64,000 bases of DNA from Blastocladiella emersonii ATCC 22665 (lineage: Eukaryota > Blastocladiomycota > Blastocladiomycetes > Blastocladiales > Blastocladiaceae), in assembly GCA_025594325.1 (NCBI GenBank), contig JANHCV010000009.1, forward strand, positions 248,001 to 312,000, given 5' to 3'. Positions 1 through 10,291 of this stretch are shown one piece after another; the first letter of the stretch is position 1; every line of letters starts with the position of its first letter. A program made the position numbers and the translations under genes. The notes under the pieces were generated by a model, which made no database searches, was not told the origin of the DNA, and worked only from the letters and a program-made list of their open reading frames with translations.

Positions 1-2231
1 GTAGTTGGACGTCAGGGTCGCGAGAATGGCGTCGGTCGCCGCGGCGAGGGCAGCGTCGTCGTCCGCCAGCCCCTCGAGGTGGTCCATGAGCACCTGCCCC
101 GCGGCCTTGACCAGCGACTCGGTCATGCCGCCCATGCACAGGAGGTACCCGAGGACCGCCGTCTCGCGGTAGAAGGGCTCGGCGAGGACGGGCGCGACGG
201 CCGCGAGGACGCTGGCCGAGTTGGACCAGTCGAGCGACGGGCCGCCCGCAGCGGGCGCGACAACGCGCTGCAGCACGTCCACGGCCGGGATGTGCCCGGC
301 AGCCTGCTGTGCCGCGAGCAGCCGCGCGAGGACGGGGCCCGCGACCTCGCGCACGCGGTCGATCTTGGACAGCGTCTGGTGGACGACGCCGCGCGCGATC
401 GCGGGGACCACGGCCGCAGGATCCGCGAGCACCGCGTGCTCGACGACGAGCGCGAGCCCGGCCATGGCCTCCATGCGGACCCACGACCCGACGTCGCCGT
501 GCGAGGTGGTCGTGTAGTCGTCGAGCGCACCCAAAAACGCGGCCACGATGCGCGCGACGGTCGCGGGCGGGAGCGCGGCGCCGTGCTGGACGACGTGTTT
601 CCCGACAGCCTGCAGCGCGTTCTTCTTGGCCTCGGCGTCGATTTGGGGTTTCGCGAGGTTTTCGGTGGACGCGATCAGCGCCTCGACCGTCTGCACGCTG
701 AGGTCGAGCGGCATCGCGACTTCGCCCAACGCGAGCGCGTACCCGCGGCGCGCGACCTGGTCGCCCGACGGCCGCGCGGCGTGGACCCACCACCCGACGA
801 CGGCGGCGAGGCGCGCGGGGGAGACGCGGCGCAGGGCGGCGGCGGCCGTAGCCGCCGCTGCCTCCTGCAGGGGTACCTCCTTGCGCTCGACCGACGACTC
901 GATGAGCGGGATGAGCAGGTCGATGGTGGCCTCGGGGACGGCGCACACGGTGGCGAGCGCGGCGACCAGCTTGAGCGCGCCCTGGCGCGTCAGCTCGGAC
1001 CCGAACGTCTGCAGGAACGCGGGCGCGATGGCGCGGAGCTGCGCGACGGCCGCGTCGGCGTGCGCGAGGGTAACCACCCCCGAACCGGCGGCGAGGATCA
1101 CCTCGGCGAGCGCGACGGCGGACCCGTGCCTCGTGCCGAGCTCGGTGCTGGTAATGGTCGGGAGGAGCGTGTCAAAGAGGTGCTGGAAGATATCGGGCTT
1201 GAGGTCCACAAGGACCCCCAACGCCTCGGCGGCGAGCACGCGCACGGCGGGGTCCCAGTGGAACACGCTGTTCTCGAGCAGGTACCGGACGCAGTACGGG
1301 TGGTACTCGTCGAACGCGGCGATGGCGCGGCCGGCGACGAGGAACGCGGACGCGCGGTTGCCGACGGTAAAGAAATCGGCCGCCGTCACGATATCGATGC
1401 CGTGCGGGAAGATCCCCTGGCGGCCGACATTCTCCTGGAACGCGGCCGAGGCCGCGCGGCGCACGTGCACCTCGCGGTCGTACATGGACACGCACACGAG
1501 CGACGGCGCGAGCCGGTGGACGTGCGGGCGCATGATATCCGGTGCATACGCGCGCGCAAACGACCAGCACACGTAGCAGGCGGCGTCGCGCACGGGGCTG
1601 CCGATCGAGTAGTTGCCGCGGCGAATGTCAAAGGTGAGGGCGAGCTGGATCCACGTCATGGCCGTGTCGAGGACCGCGGGCAGCAGCAGGCCGCGGCGCG
1701 CGAGCTCGGCGATCGACAGGCACGCGCCGTGCCACGTGTGCTCGGACACGCCCGAGATGTCGAGACTGTCCCCCGAAATCGAGGCGTGCACGTTCTCGTT
1801 GAACAAGTCAATGACCGACTGGACCACGTCGGCGGCGAGCTCCTCGGGCAGGCGGTACGTGATGCGGCCGACGCCCTTGGCGGCGGACCACCGCACGATG
1901 GTGTCGCGGTCGCGCAGCCCGGCGAGGACGACGTGCAGGACCTCCTCGATCTGCTCGGGGATCTCGTCATCTTCCTCCTCGTCCTCGTCGTGACGGGACG
2001 CCGGGTTGGCGGGGCCCGAAGTGACGAGCCCGCCCGCGGCACCAGCCCCAGCGCGGCGGATGTTGGCCTCGAGCGAGCGCGACCCGCGGTCGTAGCGCCA
2101 CTTGGGCAGCTTGTTGCGGAGCATGACGAGGCCGACGCGGGTGGCGAGCTTGGTGACGAGCTTGCGCAGGAGCGAGTTAGTGCGGACCATGGCGGCGTCG
2201 GCGAAGCGGAGCAGGGCGGCGAGCTGGTCAA
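1..2231 (-). CDS. Tubulin-folding cofactor D (TBCD), partial at both ends
   Basis: HEAT/armadillo-repeat chaperone that captures beta-tubulin and helps assemble the alpha/beta dimer (Cin1/Alp1/TBCD family; family knowledge). About 743 codons are open on the minus strand up to the left edge. Family signatures are visible: KLPKWRYDRGSRSL, then VRWSAAKGVGRITYRLP, then many helical repeats. The C-terminus lies outside the window. The N-terminal roughly 290 residues of a normal TBCD are missing: reading upstream of 2231 the frame meets a stop within a few codons, and the next 970 bp encode a BTB-like fragment rather than TBCD. The first in-frame ATG is at 2192 (MVRTNSLLRK). Either an unusually long intron hides the 5' exons, or the gene is 5'-truncated by a rearrangement. 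Confidence 0.85.
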
Positions 2232-2244
2232 GTCCTTGCCCTCC

Positions 2245-2640
2245 TCATGCCGAGCGAGTCAGCGCGGCAGGTCGTTCCCGCGGTGCGTGGGCAGCTTGCG
2301 TATCGAGTGCATGTAGTAGTTTCATGGAGAATGTCATGTATACGTTGCGGGAGAAGGAATGAAGTGCGTGAGGGCGTCGTTGTCGAGCTGCTAAAAAGTG
2401 TCTCGCAGCCACCGCGTGGCTCCTGCGTGACCGTAGAGACGCGTCTCGCTCGTGCACCGCGGAGACGCGTTCCGCTCGTGTGACGCGACGGAGCTTGCGC
2501 AATTCGAAGTGCTCGTTTTCCTCACGAGCGCACGCAGACGAAGAACGTGGCTTCTCGCGGTTTGCACGCCCGCACACAACGGCTCCTGGCTCGTGCTCAG
2601 TGCCCGCCGACGGTTCGTGTGAGGTGAACAGCTTGCGGAA
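2245..2640. other. Probable rearrangement junction between BTB fragment and TBCD
   Basis: About 400 bp that match neither the rest of a BTB domain nor the missing TBCD N-terminus in any minus-strand frame. The stretch holds a perfect 12-bp palindrome GAGACGCGTCTC at 2436-2447 and a near copy at 2462-2473. It separates a BTB gene lacking its 3' half from a TBCD gene lacking its 5' part. Confidence 0.4.
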
Positions 2641-3198
2641 GAAGGGCGACGACGCGACGAGGACCGCGCGCGACGCGAACAGCGGGGTCTTAGCGCCACC
2701 GGGGCGCAGCTGCACGTCACACAGCTTCGGCTTGTTGAGCGTCGACAGGAGGCCGAGCTGGAGCGGCGTGTAGAAGGCCTTGGGGAGCGGCGACTTGGAT
2801 CCAGACGCAACCGATGCCCCGGCGGCCTCGGCAGCGACTTTCTTAGCCTTACGGGCCGCTTTGGCCGAGGTTGAGGTGCCACTACTACTCGCTGCGCCCG
2901 TGGCCGGTCCAGCAGCGGCCGGAGCCGACGGGGCCGAAAAGTTCCAGAACGGGGGCGGGATGCCAGCACGAAGTGGTGCCGCAATCCTTGGCGGACCATC
3001 GAAGTGTTGTTGGCCGGCGGCTGGGTGCCCCGCCCATTGAGCCGCGGCAGCCGCTTGAGCGAGCGCCGCAGACACAGCCGCAGACATGCTACGGCTGCCA
3101 GAGGACGATTCTTCGGCGTCGGACTCGTCGGATGAAGTGTTCTGCAGGGCAGCCGCCACGAGCTCGGGAGGCGTGGGTCCGTAACCGCTACCGTACAT
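2245..3198 (-). pseudogene. BTB/POZ protein, N-terminal half with non-homologous tail
   Basis: ORF of 317 codons starting at ATG 3198. Residues about 1-135 are Ser/Ala/Pro-rich. Residues about 145-190 are the first half of a BTB domain (LCDVQLRPGG, then FASRAVLVASSPFFRKLF), close to the intact BTB protein at 51402-52166 (VCDVAFQPAS, ASRAVLAATSPYFRTMF). After the FRKLF helix the similarity stops and an Arg/His-rich, non-domain sequence runs to a stop at 2245. The tail is encoded by a stretch containing GAGACGCGTCTC palindromes. A BTB fold cannot be completed by this ORF, so I read it as a truncated gene fused to unrelated DNA. A missed intron leading to the rest of the domain was not found. 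Confidence 0.6.
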
Positions 3199-3506
3199 GG
3201 CCTACCTTTCAATGCGAGTCAGGCGGATTTCGGTTGGGCCATCTTTCGAGCCATACGAAAAAGTTGCAGCAAGTTCAGTTCCGTGATGCGTTACATGGGG
3301 CGCCGAGCGCGGTGGGGTGGAGCGAGAGCCGAGTCGCGGCGCCGGCAACTCATGAGCACCGCGTGCGTGGCGCATCGCGTCGCCGAGTCGAAGCACGGAA
3401 CAGAACGGGCCGTATGTGATGTCTTTATTGCGATGAATGGATGGATGTGGGATTCAGTGCAGGATGCAAATGAATGGGTAGTGATGACAGATGGTGGATG
3501 ATTTCG

Positions 3507-5640
3507 TCAACGACCGCGGCCGTGGCCCTCGTCCTCGTCCTCGCTCTCCTCCAGAATGATGCTGGGCACCCGCGACGCGGCGGTCGCGTCGCCGTCTTCG
3601 GCCGCGACCGTGGTGGCCTCGAACGACTGGAGGCTGACGCGCTCGGTGTCGCCGCGCATGTCGACGACGGCCGCATCCGCGGGGAACACCTTGTCGCCGC
3701 CGCCGAGCGCGTCGTCGCCGCCCTTGCCGAGCGCGGCCTTGATCTCGCGCTGCGCGAGGAGCATGTCGAGGACCGCGGCGCCCGTCATCCCGATCGTCTC
3801 GGGGACGACAAAGAACGCGGCGAGCCCGGCGACGAGCGTGATCGCGCCGATGATGACAAACACCCACGACCCGATGACAGCGAGGAGCGGGAGGAACGCG
3901 ACGAGGTAAAAGAACTGTGTGGACCAGTTGACAGTGAGCGAGACGGCGGCGGCGCTGGCGATCGCGGGTCCGTCGACGACCTCGGACACGAGGACGTACG
4001 GCACGTTGCCCATCCCAAGCGCGAACCCGGTGACGGCGCCGAAGAAGGCGACGAGGGCGACGACGGGCGCGCGCATCACGGTCCCCGCGTTGAGCACGAA
4101 AGCGGCGATCCCCATGACGGCGTACGCGGCGAGGAACAGCGGGCGGCGGCCCCACCGGTCGAGCAGCCGGCCGCACGCGAGGATCGCCACGACGTGGTAC
4201 GCGATGGACAGGACGAAGACGAGGTTGGCCGTGTCGTTGTCGAAGAGCAGGGTCAGGATCGAGTGCGAGTACGCAAAGTAGACGTTGATCCCCGATGCCT
4301 GCAGCGAGAAGTGCGCGAGCGACAGGATGATGAGCGAGGGCCGGTACCGCGCGCTCGTCAGGAACTCGCCGAGACCGACGAACCGCGGCGGCGGAGCGCG
4401 TTCGGTATCGGACTTGCCGCCGCCGAGCAGCGCATTGGTCCCGGCCGATGGCGCGGCGAGCGTGGTGCCGCCGTCGTCCGAAACGGACCCCTCGTCCTCG
4501 GCCACGGGCAGCGGGGCGGGAGCGACGGGCACGAGTTTCCGGACCGCGCCGTCGAGGATACTCGGGTCCGTCTGCGCCCCCCACAGTCGAATGAGCAGTC
4601 CGACGAGCCGCGCGTCGCCGACGACGTGTCCGGGCTCGCCGATCGCGGGGAGCGCGTTGGCCACGTCTTTCGGGCTGGGCGCCATCCACGGGACGCAGAC
4701 GAGCTGGAGGACGGCGGGGAACAGCGACGCGGCGAGGGTGATGCGCCAGCTCGCGAGGGTGGCAAAGTACATGTTCATGAGGCCGCACGCGACGAGGCCG
4801 AGCTGCAGCATCACCTGCGAAAGAGAGCCTACACACGTCTCGAGGCGGTCAGCGACGGTACAATGAGGTGCGAGTGACGCGCGGTGTACCGAACAGTCCG
4901 CGCAGATGCGGCGGCGTGATATCCGCGAGGTACACCGAGTTAACACTCGCGCCCGCCCCCGCGCCGATCCCCGCGAGCAGGCGGCCGAGCGCGAGCGCCC
5001 AGTATCCCGGCGCGAGGGCCATGACGACGGGCGACGCGATGAGGACCACGGCGTTGGCGCCGAGCACGCGTTTCCGGCCGAACCGCAGGCACAGGCGCGA
5101 CGACGCGAGCGACCCGATGAGCCCGCCGACGCTCAGCATCGCGCTCAGGATCCCGAAATCGAGCGTCGGCGACATGGCAATGCACGCGGGGAGGCCGAAC
5201 AGGCCGAGCGGGGACGCGGCCAGCGCGGCCGGGTCGACGCGCGCACACGTCAGGATGTACTGCGCCGACGAGAGCTCGCTACACGGGCACGGGGTGAGTC
5301 TTCGTGATCGCTCGGTCAAGAGGTGAGCGTACCTGATGTGGTAGCCGAACAGAAACATGGCGAGCGACGCGGTGAATGCCGAGAAGACGAGGTACGGCGT
5401 GCACCGCGCGGGCGTGACGCGCTGGAACCGCTGCTGCTTCTGCTGCGCGGGGGCAGCGGGTGGGAAGACATGCTCGCCGAGGGACGAGAGCGACACGGTG
5501 TCGCTGCCGCAGCTATCCCGCGGCCGCTGCTGGTCGTCTAGAGTCGTCGTGGAAGTCGGGAGATGCATGGTGACGGGGCGACAGAAGCCGGGGATGACCG
5601 AGTTGCGCCATTCGCCGAGCGCGGCGGGGAGAGGGTGCAT
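3507..5640 (-). CDS. MFS sugar-porter-family transporter
   Basis: Twelve-helix major facilitator, probably moving a hexose or related solute. Exons on the minus strand: 5640-5333, 5278-4890, 4828-3507, giving 672 residues in frame; introns are 54 and 61 nt (GTAC...TAG). Sugar-porter signatures: GRLLAGIGAGAGASVNSVYLAD (positions around 4940-5010), PPHLRG, DRWGRRPLF in the second half and PETIG at the end. A hydrophilic loop of roughly 110 residues sits between helices 6 and 7, rich in Asp/Gly/Pro. The N-terminal tail (about 70 residues) and the C-terminal tail (EESEDEDEGHGRGR) are also long. The first ATG is 5640; a second at 5567 (MHLPTSTTT) is equally possible. The long loop and tails recall fungal vacuolar or glucose-like carriers, but substrate and membrane cannot be assigned. 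Confidence 0.88.
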
Positions 5641-6219
5641 CGCGGCGGCGAGGGGAGGGTCGGTCGGTGGTGCAAGAGTGTGCGAGGGCGCCGAATTCGA
5701 TGCCGGCGGCGGTTGGACGGAGAAGGCAACTCCCTGTGCAGTGCGTGTATGAGGGAAAGAGGAAGGTGCGAGCGCGTCGGCGCGGACGAACAACGCAGCG
5801 CAGCGCGCCAAAATCGGCATGGGAAGCGCGCGCGATCCGACGCGACGCGTCGCGCCCGCCGAACGACGCGTCACGCCTCCTCCTCCCTTCTCCCTTGTTC
5901 GCTTCAGATTCCCACGCCCCGTTGTCCAGATATCGCAGCGCTGTCTATTCGATCTATATCACCGTGTAACATTAACCACCACCGCACCCCCAAATCGCGA
6001 TGCCCGGCTCGCAGCGGCGGGCGGCGAGCCCGCGCGAACAACGCGTGCCGCGGTGCGCGCGTGTTCCGTGGCGACTTGGTGGGAAACGCGTCTCGCGCCC
6101 CACGTGCCTGCGGGGTACGCGACGGACAATCACGTGTGCGCCCGCGTGAGTGGCGAAGCTCGGTGATCCGTTCGCCCACACGCGGCCACGCCACCCTGCC
6201 GCCGCCACCGCCCGCGAGT
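5641..6219. other. Intergenic region, no gene recognised
   Basis: 579 bp upstream of the transporter start and downstream of the SH3 gene. It contains a small AT-rich patch (about 5940-5975) and CGCGACGCGTCGCG at about 5839-5850. Open frames here are Arg-rich shadows without homology. Confidence 0.5.
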
Positions 6220-6702
6220 CTACAACGCGGCGTCGGCAGCAACGCCCGTCTCCGGGTCGAGGCAATACACTGGGAACAGGCCCGAGTCGCCGTTCGCCCT
6301 CGTCCCGCGTGCCCACCCGCCGTCGCCATACGACTCGATGGCGACCCACTCGCCGGCGACGACGTGCAGCTCGTCGGGGAGGATCGGCGAGTACGTCATC
6401 CACACGCGGCGGCGCTGGACTGCTGGTGCTGGTGCGGCTGCGGGCTGGCGCAGGAGCTTGGGCGGGGTGTAGCTCGTCGTCGCGCTGGCGGCAGCTGCGC
6501 GCGGGGGTTTCGTGATGGTCGCGCCGCTCGCCATGGTCGGGCCCGTGGGCGTGCTGATGGTGTCGGTTGTTGGGTCAAACGTCGGGTTGAGCCGCACGGG
6601 CGTCGCGAGCGCGGCGCGGTGCCGCCGCTGCAGGTCCTGGCACAGCGCGAGCGCTGCGATGCTGAAGGCGCACGCGAGCAGGATCACGACGGCGGGGTCC
6701 AT
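6220..6702 (-). CDS. Small membrane-anchored SH3-domain protein
   Basis: Single-exon gene of 160 residues from ATG 6702. Residues about 4-22 form one hydrophobic segment (AVVILLACAFSIAALALC), suggesting a signal anchor with a very short outer end. Residues 25-95 are Pro/Ala/Thr-rich linker. Residues about 98-150 are an SH3 domain: VWMTYSPILPDELHVVAGEW (ALYDY-like strand and acidic RT loop), then GGWARGTRANGDSGLFPVYC (WxxG strand and the Gly-Leu-Phe-Pro motif). It resembles the cytosolic SH3 end of fungal single-pass adaptors (Fus1/Sho1-like architecture), though those are larger. Likely binds a proline-rich partner at a membrane; the partner is unknown. Confidence 0.75.
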   Translation of the reverse strand: MDPAVVILLACAFSIAALALCQDLQRRHRAALATPVRLNPTFDPTTDTISTPTGPTMASGATITKPPRAAAASATTSYTPPKLLRQPAAAPAPAVQRRRVWMTYSPILPDELHVVAGEWVAIESYGDGGWARGTRANGDSGLFPVYCLDPETGVAADAAL

Positions 6703-6998
6703 CTAGCTGAAGTCTATGTGCGAGTTTCTATGATGTGTTGGTGAGGGAGGAGAGGCGAGGAAGGGCGAGAAGGCAGGCGGGGAGTGGCGCCGCAAACCGG
6801 CAAGGGAAAGTGATGGACCCGCCAATCAACGTGGCCACGCCCACGGCCGCGTCGAATACGGAGGAGATGCGTGCGTGTATTGGACAAGTCGTCGTCGTCG
6901 TCGTCGTCGTGTGACCGTATTTACAGGAGACGGAAGGAGAGAGAGGATGGCGGGGGATAAGTCTAAGGGATGCTCTTGTGAACGGTTCTCGTGGTCGG
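6703..6998. repeat. Intergenic with GTC/GAC microsatellite
   Basis: Short gap with a (GTC)n tract at about 6889-6910 (eight units). It lies upstream of the SH3 start and just downstream of the next minus-strand gene, so it may sit in the SH3 gene promoter. Confidence 0.5.
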
Positions 6999-8384
6999 TC
7001 ACCAGTACCGCACCGAGTGCACGCTGTTGACGCGCTCGGGCACGTCCCGCGCCGCGACGGGGAAGAAGAAGAGCGGCGCGGCCGCGGGCACCGCGCGCGG
7101 GCGCACCACCTGGGGCGCACCGTGGTGCCCGCCGCCAAAGTAGTCGTACGCCGCGGCCTCGGTCGCGGGCGGCGACACCAGCGGGTTATTCCCGACGCGC
7201 ACGATGGGCGACGCGGGCGGCGTGAGCTTGGGCGAGTGCGATCCGGGCACGAGACCCGCGGCCGCGGCCCACGACCGGAGCGCCGGCGACAGCGCCATGC
7301 CGACGACGCCGGGCGACGCGGTGCGGTCGACGAGCACGTCGCGCATCATGGTCAGCGGGGTGCCCGACCGGCTCGCGACCGCGATCGGGCCTGCCATGGC
7401 GGCGGTGCAGGACGATAGCGGCGCGCGGCCCGGGTACGGGAACGGGTGCGACGAGCCGGCGGTGGGCGACGGCACGCGGCTGATGGGTGCCGGGGATGCG
7501 GTCGTTGGCATGGCGAACCAGCTGCGCGGCGGCGGCGGGGGTGGGGACAGGAGGCCGGGCGCAAGGGTGCCCGTCGACGAGGTCGTCGTGGAACTGGCCC
7601 AGCTAGGTTCGGGCGCAGCGCTGACACGCAGCGAGACGGGCGCGGGTGGCGAGAGCGAGCCGGCGGCGTCGAGCACCGAGTGGTCCTCGATATCGGCGTC
7701 GTACTCCACATCAGACTCGACGTCGAGCGGGAAGCGCGCGAGCAGACCAAGCGGGGACCCGGACACCTTCACCGGCTTGACGTCCGCGCGGCGGCGACGG
7801 CGCCGCTTTCCCTTGTCCTGTGACGGCGCGGCAGCACCGTCGAGCTCGACCTCCTCGGAGATAGTATCATGTCGGAGGACCACCGGCATCTCGCGAGCGA
7901 CGGGCGCCATGCGCGGGAGCGGCGCGTAGTACGCCGCAGCCCCGACGGCCGCCGCAGTCGCCGCAGCCGCGGCCGCAGTCGTCGAGGACGCCACCTGGGC
8001 GACTGAGACGCTCGCGGTGCGCGCGCGCACGCGGGTCGGCGAGAAGGCGAACGAGGCGACGACCGTTTCGCCAAGGCCGAGCGCCGAGGCCGCCGCAGAA
8101 GCGGATCCGGGGCGGCGCAGGGACGACGACGCGGATGCGGATACGGTGCGCAAGCGCGGGCGCGGGGTGCCGAGGGAGAGGAAGCCGGCGAGCGGGCTGC
8201 CGAGCGCGGTTCTCACGGTGGCGGCGGGCGACGTGGTGGTTGAAGGGGCGGGGCTCACCGTGTTGATGACGGAGCCGCCGCAGCACGGGTGGAGCGCAGC
8301 CGACGACGAGGATCGCGAGGTCGGGCGAGGGTGGAGCGCGGCGCCCACGGGGCGGCGCGGCGTCGGCATCACGAGGACGACCAT
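6999..8384 (-). CDS. Unknown Ala/Ser/Pro-rich protein
   Basis: Open frame of 461 codons from ATG 8384 (MVVLVMPTPRR), stop at 6999. No domain recognised. The protein is low complexity with poly-Ala, a basic patch KGKRRRRRRADVKPVKV near the middle, an acidic stretch DVESDVEYDADIEDHSV after it, and a more ordered end (VARDVPERVNSVHSVRYW). The basic patch could be a nuclear localisation signal. The codon bias matches its neighbours and the frame is much longer than expected by chance relative to its composition, but antisense frames here are also open, so this is a moderate-confidence gene of unknown function. Confidence 0.55.
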   Translation of the reverse strand: MVVLVMPTPRRPVGAALHPRPTSRSSSSAALHPCCGGSVINTVSPAPSTTTSPAATVRTALGSPLAGFLSLGTPRPRLRTVSASASSSLRRPGSASAAASALGLGETVVASFAFSPTRVRARTASVSVAQVASSTTAAAAAATAAAVGAAAYYAPLPRMAPVAREMPVVLRHDTISEEVELDGAAAPSQDKGKRRRRRRADVKPVKVSGSPLGLLARFPLDVESDVEYDADIEDHSVLDAAGSLSPPAPVSLRVSAAPEPSWASSTTTSSTGTLAPGLLSPPPPPPRSWFAMPTTASPAPISRVPSPTAGSSHPFPYPGRAPLSSCTAAMAGPIAVASRSGTPLTMMRDVLVDRTASPGVVGMALSPALRSWAAAAGLVPGSHSPKLTPPASPIVRVGNNPLVSPPATEAAAYDYFGGGHHGAPQVVRPRAVPAAAPLFFFPVAARDVPERVNSVHSVRYW

Positions 8385-8837
8385 GCTGATGTTGCGGTTG
8401 TGGTTGGTTGGGGGAATGTACAGGAGGGTGCAGTGCAGCAAGTCGCTTCGAATTACATGGGATGGGCGTGGGAGGGGGGCGGTCCCGCGCTGGTTGGGGA
8501 GAAAGGGAGAGCTGACCGAAGCAGCGACGACGAGGGGAGGAAGGGCGTGCGACTTCCGCTTCGGCCGAGGCGGCGCCCGCCCGCTCTTAACGCTTGGGCG
8601 CGAATTCGAGATCCGCGCGCTGACGTGTTCGTCGGAAGGCCTCCTGACTCTGCACCGACGCGTTGCACGCCGCGGACTCGGCCTCTCATGGAATGCCGCG
8701 CCGGGCTTGGAAACCGGCCCGCGCCGCTGCGGCGCAGTCCTGACGCCACGCCGCGTATCATGTCATGTCAGCTATCGGCAAGTGTATCATCATGGGGCGG
8801 GGTGGGATGACCGACGCGCGTCTACGTGACGCAGCGC
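8385..8837. other. Intergenic region, nothing recognised
   Basis: About 450 bp between the unknown gene and the inositol monophosphatase stop. No homology, no clear promoter element. Confidence 0.4.
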
Positions 8838-9836
8838 TCAGTCGCGCTCGGCGGCAAAGTCGATGACGAGCGGGGCAAACTCGTGCAGGAACGCCGTGTC
8901 GGCGCGGCGGATCGCGAGCGCCTTGCGGCCCATGATGTCGAACTTGGTCTGGCCCGCGACCCAGGTCTTGCGCTCGGCCTCCCCCAGAAACTCCTGGCCG
9001 ACAGCCATGCCGCCCGCCTCCTCGACCAGCAGAATCCCCGCGGCGAGGTCCCACGCGTGCAGGCCGACCTCCCAGTACACGTCGGCGGACCCGCGCGCGA
9101 CCATGCACAGGTTGAGCGCGCCGGACCCGGTACACCGGACGCCGCGGAGGTTCGCCTTACCCGCAGCGAGCGCGCGGTCGAGCGTGCCGAGCTTGGCCGC
9201 CATGGCCACGGGTCCGCGGTCGTGCCCGCCCTCGGTCACGAACAGCACCGAGTGCATCGTGACCGGGTGCGCGGCGCGGTGCCACGGCAGCGCGCGCCCG
9301 TTCAGGAACGCGCCGAACCCGCGGTGCGCCACGTACATTTCGTCGAGGATCGGGTTGTACACGACGCCCACCTGCGCGCGCCCGTCCACGACCAGAGCGA
9401 GCGACGTGCACACGAACGGGAACCCGTGCACGAAGTTGGTCGTGCCGTCCACCGGGTCGCAGATCACCGTGGGCGCGGACGTCAGCTCGCACTTGGCCCC
9501 GCCCGCGACTGACTCCTCGCCAATGAACTTGTACGTCGGGAACGCCGCGAGGAGGCGCGACTGGATCAGCGCCTCGACCGCCTGGTCTACACACCCGCGT
9601 TTTCAGCCTTGGCTCTCCGCTCCAGTGACACGCTAGGGCTTACCCGTCGCCGTGACGAGGTCCACGGCATTGTTATCCTTGTTGTCGGGCGCCGGGGGCG
9701 CCTGCGCGTCGAAGAAGGCCGTGCGGATGATCGCGCCCGCCTCGCGCGCAACCCCGATCGCCGCCGTGCAGAACGCCGCATACGGCGCCGACGCCGGGAT
9801 CACAGTGTCGGAAGTTGAAGTCGTTGTCGATGACAT
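8838..9836 (-). CDS. Inositol-1-monophosphatase
   Basis: Mg-dependent phosphatase releasing inositol from inositol monophosphate (or the related QutG role). Exons 9836-9644 and 9586-8838 join across a 57-nt intron (GTAAGC...TGTAG) to give 313 residues, the normal family length. Signatures: metal-binding Glu in FIGEES (about residue 88), DPVDGTTNF (about residue 107; first IMPase motif), and WDLAAGILLVEEAGG (second motif, metal-binding Asp). All expected catalytic acids are present. ATG 9836 is preferred; upstream in-frame sequence is not conserved. Confidence 0.93.
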
Positions 9837-10291
9837 GGTGGTGGTTACGTTGCAACAGAGGCGAGAGAGCGAGGGAGGAAGCGAGCATCGCGAGAAGAGG
9901 TTCGCGAGCGCCGGCGCCACACGGCAACTTACCTCACGTGTAGGATCATCGCGAGCCGAGCAGCTTCAAGTCCTCCGTATGCCTTGCACACTTGGAGATC
10001 GACGTAGCGACTCGATGCAAACATGAATAGTCAACGAGATCATGCTACTATGCCGCCCCAGTCCTGCCCAGGTCGGCTTGCTCTCGATCAAGCGATGTCG
10101 ACGTCGTACTCGAACGAGCGCGTCAAGATACAGCAGCGAGATGCGGCCGACCTGACGATTAGCGTGATACAAAGAGGGTTTGAAGGGGAGAAAATGCTTT
10201 GATTGGAGGATGGATGAGTAATTACAAGTAGACAACAGTGGAGCCGTTCGTGGCGCGTCCTGCGCGCTCGCCCCCGGCTCCTCCGCCCGCC
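9837..10291. other. Intergenic region upstream of inositol monophosphatase
   Basis: About 455 bp. The part 10000-10230 is visibly AT-richer than the rest of the neighbourhood, as expected for a promoter plus the 3' end of the Gly/His gene. No gene seen. Confidence 0.4.

Noticed and set aside
79-2316. 745-codon ORF on the + strand
   Set aside because: Antisense to TBCD; composition is Arg/Gly/Asp-rich shadow of GC-rich codons, no domain, and the minus strand has clear homology.
3474-4877. 467-codon + strand ORF opposite the transporter
   Set aside because: Antisense shadow; charged low-complexity without domain, while the minus strand gives a spliced transporter.
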